Assembly (NCBI GenBank): GCA_035518875.1
Contig: DATIXD010000372.1
Location: 1-17,296, forward strand
Source of the DNA: DATIXD01 sp035518875
GTDB lineage: Bacteria > Pseudomonadota > Gammaproteobacteria > Methylococcales > Methylococcaceae
Reading direction: 5' to 3'
Length of the DNA: 17,296 bases
Part shown: piece after piece, positions 1 to 6,887 of the stretch
Position numbering within the stretch: the stretch's first letter is position 1
How the letters are laid out: every line of letters starts with the position of its first letter
Translations under genes and position numbers: made by a program
Notes under the pieces: generated by a model
What the model was told of the DNA's origin: nothing
What the model saw: only the letters and a program-made list of their open reading frames with translations
The model's database searches: none

Positions 1-474
1 CAGCATCGCCTTGGCCAGCGAAACCCGGGCCTGCTCCCCGGAGGAGAGGAGTCCGCACTTCATGTCACGGTATCTGACCAGGTCAAACCGTTCCAGGAGT
101 TGCTCGATCTTCAACGTGAGGTCGCCGACATGGTAGAGAAGGCCGAATACCTTAAGGTTCTGCCGGACCGTGAGATTGCCTGGGAGAGGGGCGTAGTGGG
201 CGGCAAAGTTGGTTTTCTCCAGAGCCTGGACACGGCGACTGGCAATATCCTCCCCCTCGATGTTTATTGTTCCCACGGTTGGCTCGAGAACGCCGAGGAC
301 CATGTTGATAATGGTCGTCTTGCCGGCGCCGTTCGGACCAAGGAGCCCGACGATCTCCCCGCGGCCCACCTGGAAGGAAACGCCGTCCACGGCGACCATC
401 TCTCCGAACACCTTGCGCAGGCCTTTGACTGAAAGCACCGACCGGTGGGAAGAGTTGTCTAAAGAGCTGTTCAT
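1..474 (-). CDS. ABC transporter ATP-binding protein (5' part, cut by window edge)
   Basis: ATPase subunit of an ABC transporter; it hydrolyses ATP at the inner membrane to drive a partner permease that is not in the window. I translated 158 residues from the ATG at 474; the frame runs off the left edge, so Walker B and the H-loop are not visible. Walker A GPNGAGKTT is at residues 46-54 and the ABC signature LSSGE at about 143-147, followed by QARVSLAKAML. The start is supported by AGGTGAT immediately upstream and a promoter-like sequence further up. One oddity: the Q-loop region (about residues 89-103, NFAAHYAPLPGNLTV) has no glutamine where most ABC ATPases carry one. The overall look (one N-terminal nucleotide-binding domain, LTVRQNL motif) resembles ABC-2 type exporters, but the substrate cannot be read from this part. 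Confidence 0.93.
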   Translation of the reverse strand, partial: MNSSLDNSSHRSVLSVKGLRKVFGEMVAVDGVSFQVGRGEIVGLLGPNGAGKTTIINMVLGVLEPTVGTINIEGEDIASRRVQALEKTNFAAHYAPLPGNLTVRQNLKVFGLLYHVGDLTLKIEQLLERFDLVRYRDMKCGLLSSGEQARVSLAKAML

Positions 475-497
475 GATCACCTCTAAACCGGATTCTC

Positions 498-526
498 TTA
501 TTACATGATACATCCTCCGCTGTCAA
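498..526 (-). promoter_or_regulatory. Putative sigma70-type promoter of the ABC transporter gene
   Basis: On the minus strand a perfect TTGACA (521-526) is separated by 17 bp from TAATAA (498-503, a weak -10 match), with a TG just before the -10. The predicted start would fall about 15-20 nt before the ATG at 474, leaving room for the AGGTGAT ribosome binding site. This is sequence resemblance only. Confidence 0.45.
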
Positions 527-741
527 CCGGCTTTGCTCTCCTCCCAGCCACAGCGATGTATGAGGAAGGTCGTTCATTAAAAAAAGTCGCTGGACCCGTA
601 GCATATTACCTGGTAGGCTAGAGAATATTCAATTCGCGAATCCCGGGCCCAGCCGGTGGGCCTGTAGGGCTTGAAATATCCGGGATAATCGAGAAACCTC
701 CCTTGAAGTGAAGCGCTCTAGGAAAACGAAAAGGAGGCTTC
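527..741. other. Divergent intergenic region with dyad symmetries
   Basis: No convincing gene lies between the ABC promoter and the leader ORF at 742. Two adjacent palindromes are visible: GAATATTC (623-630) and ATTCGCGAAT (632-641). Next comes a nested inverted repeat: ATCCCGG (640-646) pairs with CCGGGAT (680-686) around an inner GCCCA/TGGGC hairpin (647-661). These could be operator sites or a structured 5' leader for the plus-strand genes. I could not match them to a known riboswitch class, and no clear plus-strand promoter stands out. Confidence 0.35.
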
Positions 742-852
742 ATGGAGGCCCCCAGGTTTTACGGAAAAGGGTATCTTTGCCTAGGCCTTGACTTTGCTAA
801 AGGTGAAAACCGGGATTACCGTCCCAAACTGAAGGAGACTGTAAAGCGATGA
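742..852 (+). CDS. Possible 36-aa leader peptide, translationally coupled to the radical SAM gene
   Basis: A short open frame starts at ATG 742, behind a near-ideal ribosome binding site (AAAAGGAGG at 729-737, 4 nt before the ATG). It reads 36 codons (MEAPRFYGKG...ETVKR) and stops at TGA 850-852, which overlaps the ATG of the radical SAM gene at 849 (ATGA). Its ribosome binding site is better placed than that of the radical SAM gene (AAGGAG about 12 nt from its ATG), so the short frame may deliver ribosomes to the main gene. I recognise no domain; the peptide is basic and hydrophilic with one Cys. It may be a real small protein, a regulatory leader, or chance; the combination of ribosome binding site and overlap favours translation. 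Confidence 0.5.
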   Translation: MEAPRFYGKGYLCLGLDFAKGENRDYRPKLKETVKR

Positions 853-2204
853 ACGTTCTCCTGATCAATCCCCCCTCCATAAGTGTCTACTACACCTTCG
901 GCTTCAGCCTCCCTCCCATGGGGCTTCTCTATGTGGCCGCGAGCCTCGAGCAGGCCGGGCACCGGGTCGTGGTCCGCGACCTGGCTGCAGAAGGTGTTGA
1001 GGTTACCGATTTGGATTTCAAAAACGCCGATGTGGTCGGGATCTCCAGCGACACGACGCGCATCGAGCGGGCCATGCGCCTTGCCAGGCGGGCCGCCGGG
1101 TTTGATCGTCCCGTGATTCTGGGAGGGCCCCATCCCCAGTTCATGCCGGAGGAGATATTTGCCGGCGGTTGGGTAACGGCGATCGTGCGGGGTGAGGGGG
1201 AGGTCGTCTTTCCCGATCTTCTCGACGCTCTTGAATCCAGGAGCGAGATTAACCGGGTCAGGGGTGTCATATGCAGGGAAGGCAGACGGATAGTCAACAC
1301 CCCCGATGCCGCCCCGGTGGATGTGGAGAGCCTTCCCCTGCCGGCCCGGCACCTGATCGATCTGTATCGCTACCGCGCCAGCACCGCGGGTCGTCCGGTA
1401 ACCCCGGTAGTAACCAGCCGTGGCTGTCCCGGTGCCTGCCACTTCTGCTCCTCTTCCAGCTTTTTCGGCAGGGGATGGCGCTATCGCAGCGCCGAAGCGG
1501 TGCTGACCGAACTGGATGAGGTCTATAACCGATACGGTTTCCGGGCGGTGGCGTTCATTGACGACAACTTCACCCTTGCACCGGAGAGGGTGGAGCGGAT
1601 CGCAGAGGGGATCATCGGGCGCGGATATGATCTCTGCTGGTGGACATTCTCAAGGGTCGACACGATCGTGCGCAACCCATCCATGGTTTCCAGGATGGCT
1701 GCCGCCGGCGCCAATATGGTCTACCTGGGGATCGAGAGCGGCAGCGACGACACCTTGAACTCCCTCGGCAAGGAGACGCACGCGTCGGAAGCGTTTCAGG
1801 CCTTGGAGATACTTCGGCGCCATGGCATAGAATCCTACGGCAGCTATATCATCGGCAACCTGAATGAGAGTGCTGCCGACGTGGAGAATACCATTGATCT
1901 GGCCATACGGCTGAACACGAACATTGCCCAGTTCACCATACTGACCCCCTTCCCCGGCACCAGGCTCTATGAGCAGGTCAGGGAGCGCATCTTCTGCCGG
2001 CGCTGGAAGTTCTACGATGCTCTGCACGTGGTGTTCCGCCATCCCCGCATCAACCGTTATTATCTTCAATTCCTTCTTATTAAGGCTTTCGTAAGGTTTT
2101 ACCGCAGATCACGGGAAGCGATCGCCGGCTTCAGGATGGCTGCCGACAGAAGCAGACTCACTATCCGACGGCTTTTGGCATGCGCGTGGGAGATGATTTT
2201 CTAA
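849..2204 (+). CDS. B12-binding domain radical SAM protein, substrate unknown
   Basis: A 451-aa enzyme of the cobalamin-dependent radical SAM class (BchE/HpnJ/HpnP-like architecture). The N-terminal Rossmann-like B12-binding domain covers about residues 1-165, with MNVLLINPP, GLLYVAASLEQAGH, LGGPHPQF (91-98) and RGEGE (114-118) as landmarks. The radical SAM core follows, with the 4Fe-4S motif CxxxCxxC at Cys193, Cys197 and Cys200 (SRGCPGACHFC), then IDDNF, GIESGS and GSYIIG. As in many of this class, the canonical DxHxxG cobalamin-ligand motif is not evident, so any cobalamin would be bound base-off without the His ligand. The C-terminal 60 residues are Arg-rich and amphipathic (FVRFYRRSREAI), typical of relatives acting on lipids or pigments at membranes. 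Family members methylate or rearrange varied substrates; the substrate here cannot be deduced. It faces the CIS operon tail to tail, so no functional link is implied. Confidence 0.92.
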   Translation: MNVLLINPPSISVYYTFGFSLPPMGLLYVAASLEQAGHRVVVRDLAAEGVEVTDLDFKNADVVGISSDTTRIERAMRLARRAAGFDRPVILGGPHPQFMPEEIFAGGWVTAIVRGEGEVVFPDLLDALESRSEINRVRGVICREGRRIVNTPDAAPVDVESLPLPARHLIDLYRYRASTAGRPVTPVVTSRGCPGACHFCSSSSFFGRGWRYRSAEAVLTELDEVYNRYGFRAVAFIDDNFTLAPERVERIAEGIIGRGYDLCWWTFSRVDTIVRNPSMVSRMAAAGANMVYLGIESGSDDTLNSLGKETHASEAFQALEILRRHGIESYGSYIIGNLNESAADVENTIDLAIRLNTNIAQFTILTPFPGTRLYEQVRERIFCRRWKFYDALHVVFRHPRINRYYLQFLLIKAFVRFYRRSREAIAGFRMAADRSRLTIRRLLACAWEMIF

Positions 2205-2377
2205 CTCCCCATGGCTGGAAATGGAGGGATTTGATCGATTTTGATTTTTCTCTATTAATCCTATCGATGGCTTTTATAACGCAAGTGCAACCTTAATTAT
2301 ACTCAACCCGACGGGCTGAGTTTACGATTGTTGAACAATCCTTCCAACTCCATCAATCAAACGATGATCCATGATTT
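2205..2377. other. Convergent intergenic region
   Basis: AT-rich spacer between the 3' ends of the radical SAM gene and the CIS operon. It contains the hairpin at 2301-2321 and a second perfect dyad, GATTGTT-G-AACAATC (2326-2340). I see no gene in it. Confidence 0.6.
2301..2321. terminator. Hairpin, possible bidirectional terminator between convergent genes
   Basis: ACTCAACCCG pairs with CGGGCTGAGT with one mismatch, giving a stem of about 8 bp around a 3-5 nt loop. It sits midway between two converging transcription units, the expected place for a shared terminator. Neither side is followed by a strong T-run (TTTACGATTG on plus, ATAATTAAGG on minus), so intrinsic termination would be weak; the neighbouring dyad at 2326-2340 may add to it. 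Confidence 0.4.
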
Positions 2378-3337
2378 TCATTTCGTCTTGGTCTCTGGGA
2401 CCGCCCCGGTCGAGCGGATTTTGATGACCCTGTCCAGCATGTCGAACCAGAACGGCGCTCCCAGGGAAATCGCCAAGGTAGTCAACAGTAAACCGACGGC
2501 TTTGTTTAACCAATCCCAGCTTTCGGGCATTGTTTCCCATCCGAAGCGGATGCCGGTCTGCTGAAGGCTCGCAAGGGTTTTCCTCAGGGTCTCCTCTCCT
2601 TTTAAGGCTGCCGTGGCCTGCGGCTGATTGTTCGATGGTCCGCCCCCCCCGCCAACGGAGGATGACGAGTTCTGCCCGAATGTCTGCGGGGGTTGAGTCG
2701 CGCTATTCCACTCCTTCCCAGCGTACTCCTTCGCCTGGGTGGCAACCGCGTTCCGGAGCGCCGGATTGCTGGAGAGATCCGCCAGGATCTGGAAGGTATC
2801 CGCATTGGTAACGCCTGTGATCAGAAACGCCAGGATGAGAACGATCGCCTGCGATTGCCTCTTGTACCAACCTGAGACCCTTGCCATGGCGTCATCGAAC
2901 CATTTCTCAATGCTCTCCTGGAATTTTGAAAAGTCGTCCCCAGATAGCCGCAGGAAAACGAGGAGAATCCGCTTCAGTTCCGAGTCGTCGGGGAGGCCGA
3001 TCACAGCCTTCCTTATCTCAGTCATGGCTGCCGCACCATCCTCCCTGCCGGGCGCGATACCGTCGAGAAATGCATGGGCGAAGATACTGGCAGGGATGAA
3101 GGAAGGCTTCCTCTCCCCCCGGTAGAGGCTCTGGACCAGGGGATGATCATAAAGGAGCTTCTCCAGACCGCCTATCTGTTTATCCGCCAGCAGGTTCGTG
3201 ACTCCCCTGAAAAGGGTCCGCCCCCTCAGCGAGAACATGGATGCTATCGTTTCATTGGCGGCGGTGCAGATGATACTCAGCAGGAGATAGACGAATACCA
3301 ACCCGACAACGGCATCGAGAACCGCGGAACCGAACAT
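2378..3337 (-). CDS. Multi-pass membrane protein at the end of the CIS operon (possible membrane anchor)
   Basis: A 319-aa protein of unknown function. Three hydrophobic segments are visible: residues about 7-25 (VVGLVFVYLLLSIICTA), about 163-180 (AIVLILAFLITGV) and about 280-297 (VGLLLTTLAISLGAPFWF). A soluble helical stretch lies between the first two and a Gly/Ser/Gln-rich linker at about 211-231. The LLSIICTAANE start and the GAPFWFDMLDRVIKIRSTG end look like conserved features of a bacterial membrane-protein family that I recall but cannot name. The start is well supported: GGAGG lies 6 nt before the ATG, and the gap to the preceding gene is 24 bp, so it belongs to the CIS operon. In other systems (Streptomyces CisA, thylakoid-anchored CIS of cyanobacteria) membrane attachment is needed for CIS function; a similar role here is inference from position and topology, not homology. 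Confidence 0.88.
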   Translation of the reverse strand: MFGSAVLDAVVGLVFVYLLLSIICTAANETIASMFSLRGRTLFRGVTNLLADKQIGGLEKLLYDHPLVQSLYRGERKPSFIPASIFAHAFLDGIAPGREDGAAAMTEIRKAVIGLPDDSELKRILLVFLRLSGDDFSKFQESIEKWFDDAMARVSGWYKRQSQAIVLILAFLITGVTNADTFQILADLSSNPALRNAVATQAKEYAGKEWNSATQPPQTFGQNSSSSVGGGGGPSNNQPQATAALKGEETLRKTLASLQQTGIRFGWETMPESWDWLNKAVGLLLTTLAISLGAPFWFDMLDRVIKIRSTGAVPETKTK

Positions 3338-3361
3338 GGGAAACCTCCGTAATCGTAGCGG

Positions 3362-4660
3362 TCACTTGGCCATTGCCGCAAACTTGCGGCGCAGATCGTT
3401 CTTCGGGTCTACCGTGACCTTGCCGTCGGTCGCGGTGGAGATGATCCAGAGCGGCGCGTAGTGATGGCGGATGCCGTGGGGCGCGGCAGCATCGGGGTTC
3501 TTCGGAGTGCCGGGCCATTCGATCGTGCCGACCGTGCGGGCCGGGATCAGCCAGTAATCCCCGGTCCGATACGACCCTTTAGGTTGGAATTGGACCTGTA
3601 CGCCGTTCTCCAGATCGATCCAGTCGGCGTCGGTGGTTCCTTCTGTAACAGGTACTGCGCCGTCGGTCAGGTGAATACCCTCCGTCTCCCGCTGATCCCA
3701 GCGTCGAACCTTCTTAGCTACCTTTTCGTCGAACGCCTCGTTCATGGCTAGATAAAGCAGATCTCCTTCAACCTTGACGATCTGATTGAATTTGCCGGGT
3801 CTGGCAAGCAGATCGTCTGCATCGCTCGTGATCTCGACCCACTGGCCTGCGGCGAAGCCACGCGCACAACTGACGATCAGGCCGCCATCTTCGGAGTTGC
3901 CCAACCACTCGGCAGCGATAGAACCGTTGTCGCGTGACCACTTAAAGCTGGGATGGCCGTCTTTGAGCGTGCCGCCCCCGTGAATCTCCACCCGATAGAG
4001 CTGATTCTCCTGACCGCGATACATGGAGTCGGGCGGGATTGTGCACGGATCGGTGTAGGCCTGTCCTGGGTTAAGCCGCACTTTCAATTGACAGGCGGCC
4101 TGGTCGTTCCAGGCCTGCACCCACTTCGGCCACTGCTTATTGGCGTCGTCGGGCAGGATACCGGCGGGGATGTCATTGCCGTTTGGCAGCTTGCCGATGA
4201 CCCTGACCTGCCAGACGACCTTTGTGCGGGTGGCCGTATCCGGACCGCCGAGTGCGACTTCACGGATGGCGCTCTCTTCCAGCGCCGTGATGTGCCGCTC
4301 CCATACATCCAGGTAAGTCAGATAAGTCTTTGCCGGCAGCAGGTTGTCCGGTGAGGGGTAGTCCTCCTGGTTGAAGAAGGTGACGTCAGTACGGTCGTTC
4401 TCGCACAGAAGGCCGTCAACGTAATAGTGCCCTCCGCCGACCGTGAAATCGGCCGCCTTGGCGGCCAGTGTGAAGCCGCAGCCGGGATCGGGGCCGCCGA
4501 ACGGTCCGATCAGATCGGCAGCCAGTGCCCGAAGGTAATGAAGCAGGATAGCCGCCTGTTCGTTCCAGTCGGCATCGAGCTGCACCCGGCCCTGTTGCAT
4601 GAGCACGCGGCTGAAATGCCTGGATCGATCGAAGGTGTTTCTCGTGAAGTCGCCTTTCAT
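3362..4660 (-). CDS. DUF6519-type CIS-associated protein
   Basis: A 432-aa protein whose N-terminus (MKGDFTRNTFDRSRHFSRV followed by LMQQGRVQLDADWNEQ) is the hallmark of the family I know as DUF6519, recurrent in CIS and phage-tail-like loci. The rest is predicted to be mostly beta-strand with many Trp, Gly and Asp residues (KWSRDNGSIAAEWLG, GDYWLIPARTVG). No signal peptide or membrane segment is seen. The ribosome binding site GGAGGG lies 7 nt before the ATG, and the gene begins 18 bp after the I-like wedge gene. The biochemical role is not established; presence just after the wedge genes suggests an outer baseplate or host-contact component. Assignment to the family is confident; function is not. 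Confidence 0.88.
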   Translation of the reverse strand: MKGDFTRNTFDRSRHFSRVLMQQGRVQLDADWNEQAAILLHYLRALAADLIGPFGGPDPGCGFTLAAKAADFTVGGGHYYVDGLLCENDRTDVTFFNQEDYPSPDNLLPAKTYLTYLDVWERHITALEESAIREVALGGPDTATRTKVVWQVRVIGKLPNGNDIPAGILPDDANKQWPKWVQAWNDQAACQLKVRLNPGQAYTDPCTIPPDSMYRGQENQLYRVEIHGGGTLKDGHPSFKWSRDNGSIAAEWLGNSEDGGLIVSCARGFAAGQWVEITSDADDLLARPGKFNQIVKVEGDLLYLAMNEAFDEKVAKKVRRWDQRETEGIHLTDGAVPVTEGTTDADWIDLENGVQVQFQPKGSYRTGDYWLIPARTVGTIEWPGTPKNPDAAAPHGIRHHYAPLWIISTATDGKVTVDPKNDLRRKFAAMAK

Positions 4661-4678
4661 ACTTATTCCCTCCGTCTG

Positions 4679-6856
4679 TTATGTCTCAAAAATGATGCCG
4701 GCCCCCATGCCAGCCGGTGTGTATTCGTCGAGCCGGGCGCGCAGGTTGGCCTCGCGCTGTGGATTGTAAAGATCGTGGAACGCGCCCATTTCACTCTCAT
4801 CGTCGGCTCCGCGCTTTATTTCATCGACGCAGGAGTCCGCAAGTTGCCCATAGTCCGGGTTGCCGTAACGCACGCTGTTGAAGAGAGGGCGTATGCGAAA
4901 ACGCTCCAGCGCTCGCGCGGCATCGATCTCGGCCTGCGTAACGTTCGGGTTCTCCATTCGCAGCCTTTCCGTTATCGCCTGTTCAGCCAGATCGGGCTGG
5001 CAGTGGTAGCGCCTCGGGGTACGGCACCCTTTCGGAACGTAACAGAAGCGCATGCAACCGAGTTGGCGTCTCGCGACATTCAGGCAATTGGTGAAAATGC
5101 AGTTTTCTGCCAGCCTGATGGCGTGGACCTGCACGATGCCGAACACCGTGCATCGCTGAATGGTAAGCACGGCGTGGGCCACCGGTCGTCCCGGCGCGCC
5201 TATCGCCTCCCGTTCGCTGCCCGTTGAGTCGAGCAGGCTGTCGCTGATGCAGATCGGAATCGGTTCGGAATGGACCTGATCCTCGTTCACCTGAATCGAT
5301 CCCATGATGCTGTGCTCGATTCTTGCCTTCGCGCGGACGTTGAAGAGTTCCAGACTCGGTTCTGCTGGCCGGTGAGGCTCGCAATCGTTGTTCAGCCCCC
5401 ATCCGGGCACCAACGTGCAATGGCGGACATTCACTTCCGCCGGGCAAAATTCGCCTTCAGTCTGCTCCGCGCTGGAAGCTCTGATCTGCACGGAGCGGCC
5501 GGTGATGAGGAGTCCGTCAAGAGTGAAGCGGCTGCCGGGCGCGACATCCGCGCTCAGCGCGTCGGGCATATCGGTTTGCCAGTCGAGCAGGCGAATGACC
5601 GGGCGGGTGTGGTTCGCCGCGCGCAGTTGCAGGCTTTGTCCTTGATCCAGCGTGATGTTTATCGGCTCTACGTACACACCGCTGTCGGTTAATTCGATCA
5701 CCGCATCCTGCGCTTTATCGGTCTGCCATTGACGCAGTGCATCGCCTATGTGCCTGAATCGCTCGTTCTCGCCAACGCGATAGAGCTTAAAGGTTTGCGG
5801 CTGGATAATGGGCCGGTCGTATTCACCGCCGCCGATGTCGGCGCTGAATGCATGGTTATAGTAAACGTGCACACTCTTCTTGGGCAGTTGTCCGGGGGGG
5901 AAGGTCATGCGTCCCAGCACGGGATCTACGGCCAAGTGATCGCGCGGCGGATAGTATTTCCACTCCGACAGATCGGCGATAATGATCGAGTTTATCGGAA
6001 CAACTTTGTCCGCCATCCAGATCGCCAAGCTCTTGTCACTGCCGTAGAATGCGGCCGGAGATTTTTCAAAGGGTCGGCGGCGGATGGGTGCGGGCAGATT
6101 CAGTTCATCGGCAATGTGGGTCGGGTCGGTTTCGCGTTCGGCTCGGATGAAGAGCTGAGAATCGTTGCCGAGTACACTGAAGGTATAGCAGTGCGGACCG
6201 ACCTCTTCTACGCAATAGGCCGGTGTGCCGGTGACGGAGTAAGGCTTCAGGCGCCATACGAATACACCGACGCTGGGGATATTGTAGCGGCCGAGCGAAA
6301 GAGTTGAATCGATTCGGCGCACGTCGACGGTGTGCGCGATCCGGTCGAACGGCCCGTTGATCAGATCGAGCGCGTCGCTGTCGCTCAGATCGGCGGTGCG
6401 TCCGCGCTTTAGATGCCGATGATTCATGTTCTGGGTCCAGCCGAGCAGCTTGAAGAATTCGACGGCGCGGGCGGGCCAGCCGGCTACGTCGTCGGCAAGG
6501 GTTTCCAGCAGTGCGAGCGCGCCCTTGCGGCGTCTATTGTGCAGGGTATTTGCGACTTCGCGGCGCGGGATCAGGATCCTGTTGCGCGCGTCGCCCTGGG
6601 GCGAGTTGGGATCGCCAGGCTCGCCCGCCTCATGCACGGGGCTATATCCGATCAGATCGCCGATGTAAGGCACTACCCAATCCTGCGCGGTTTCGATGAA
6701 CCAGTTGTCATAGAGCTCTTCGATATCGCCTTCGACGACGTCCACCTGTTCGGTGATCACACGCAAAAGCGCCCGCAACGGATAACCCTGCTCGGCATCT
6801 CGCATTCGATGGATGACGGGGAGTAGGTCATATAATCTATCGGGATTCGTGTTCAT
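4679..6856 (-). CDS. Baseplate wedge protein, gpI/gp7-like, with beta-helix domain
   Basis: A 725-aa protein. Residues 1 to about 150 match the P2 gpI-like tail protein pattern seen in CIS baseplates (LYDLLPVIHRMRDAEQG, then EELYDNWFIETAQDWVVPYI, then RKGALALLETLADDVAGWP). In the known systems this protein joins the wedge with the gp6-like proteins and transmits the contraction signal. Residues about 385-600 look like a right-handed parallel beta-helix: repeated short strands and turns such as SRFTLDGLLITGRSVQIRAS, EVNVRHCTLVPGWG and ENCIFTNCLNV. A Cys-containing segment follows (Cys601, 605, 611, 619), then a C-terminal motif with YGNPDYGQL and GAFHDLYNPQREANLRARL. The start has AAGGA 7 nt upstream. 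The beta-helix is commonly a sugar- or surface-binding fold, so this subunit may reach outside the baseplate; that is inference. Confidence 0.9.
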   Translation of the reverse strand: MNTNPDRLYDLLPVIHRMRDAEQGYPLRALLRVITEQVDVVEGDIEELYDNWFIETAQDWVVPYIGDLIGYSPVHEAGEPGDPNSPQGDARNRILIPRREVANTLHNRRRKGALALLETLADDVAGWPARAVEFFKLLGWTQNMNHRHLKRGRTADLSDSDALDLINGPFDRIAHTVDVRRIDSTLSLGRYNIPSVGVFVWRLKPYSVTGTPAYCVEEVGPHCYTFSVLGNDSQLFIRAERETDPTHIADELNLPAPIRRRPFEKSPAAFYGSDKSLAIWMADKVVPINSIIIADLSEWKYYPPRDHLAVDPVLGRMTFPPGQLPKKSVHVYYNHAFSADIGGGEYDRPIIQPQTFKLYRVGENERFRHIGDALRQWQTDKAQDAVIELTDSGVYVEPINITLDQGQSLQLRAANHTRPVIRLLDWQTDMPDALSADVAPGSRFTLDGLLITGRSVQIRASSAEQTEGEFCPAEVNVRHCTLVPGWGLNNDCEPHRPAEPSLELFNVRAKARIEHSIMGSIQVNEDQVHSEPIPICISDSLLDSTGSEREAIGAPGRPVAHAVLTIQRCTVFGIVQVHAIRLAENCIFTNCLNVARRQLGCMRFCYVPKGCRTPRRYHCQPDLAEQAITERLRMENPNVTQAEIDAARALERFRIRPLFNSVRYGNPDYGQLADSCVDEIKRGADDESEMGAFHDLYNPQREANLRARLDEYTPAGMGAGIIFET

Positions 6857-6887
6857 GATCCGGTCCTTATGCGGTTGGAGGCCTAAA

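Noticed and set aside
152..604. 150-codon minus-strand frame over the ABC transporter start
   Set aside because: It is out of frame with the clear Walker A and signature motifs of the ABC ATPase, which is the real gene here.
640..686. Known riboswitch in the radical SAM leader
   Set aside because: The nested inverted repeat does not show conserved cores that I know for cobalamin, SAM or GEMM riboswitches.
816..1442. 208-codon minus-strand frame
   Set aside because: Antisense to the radical SAM gene and lacking motifs.
4427..5227. 266-codon open frame on the plus strand
   Set aside because: Spans the antisense of two well-supported genes (DUF6519-type and I-like wedge).
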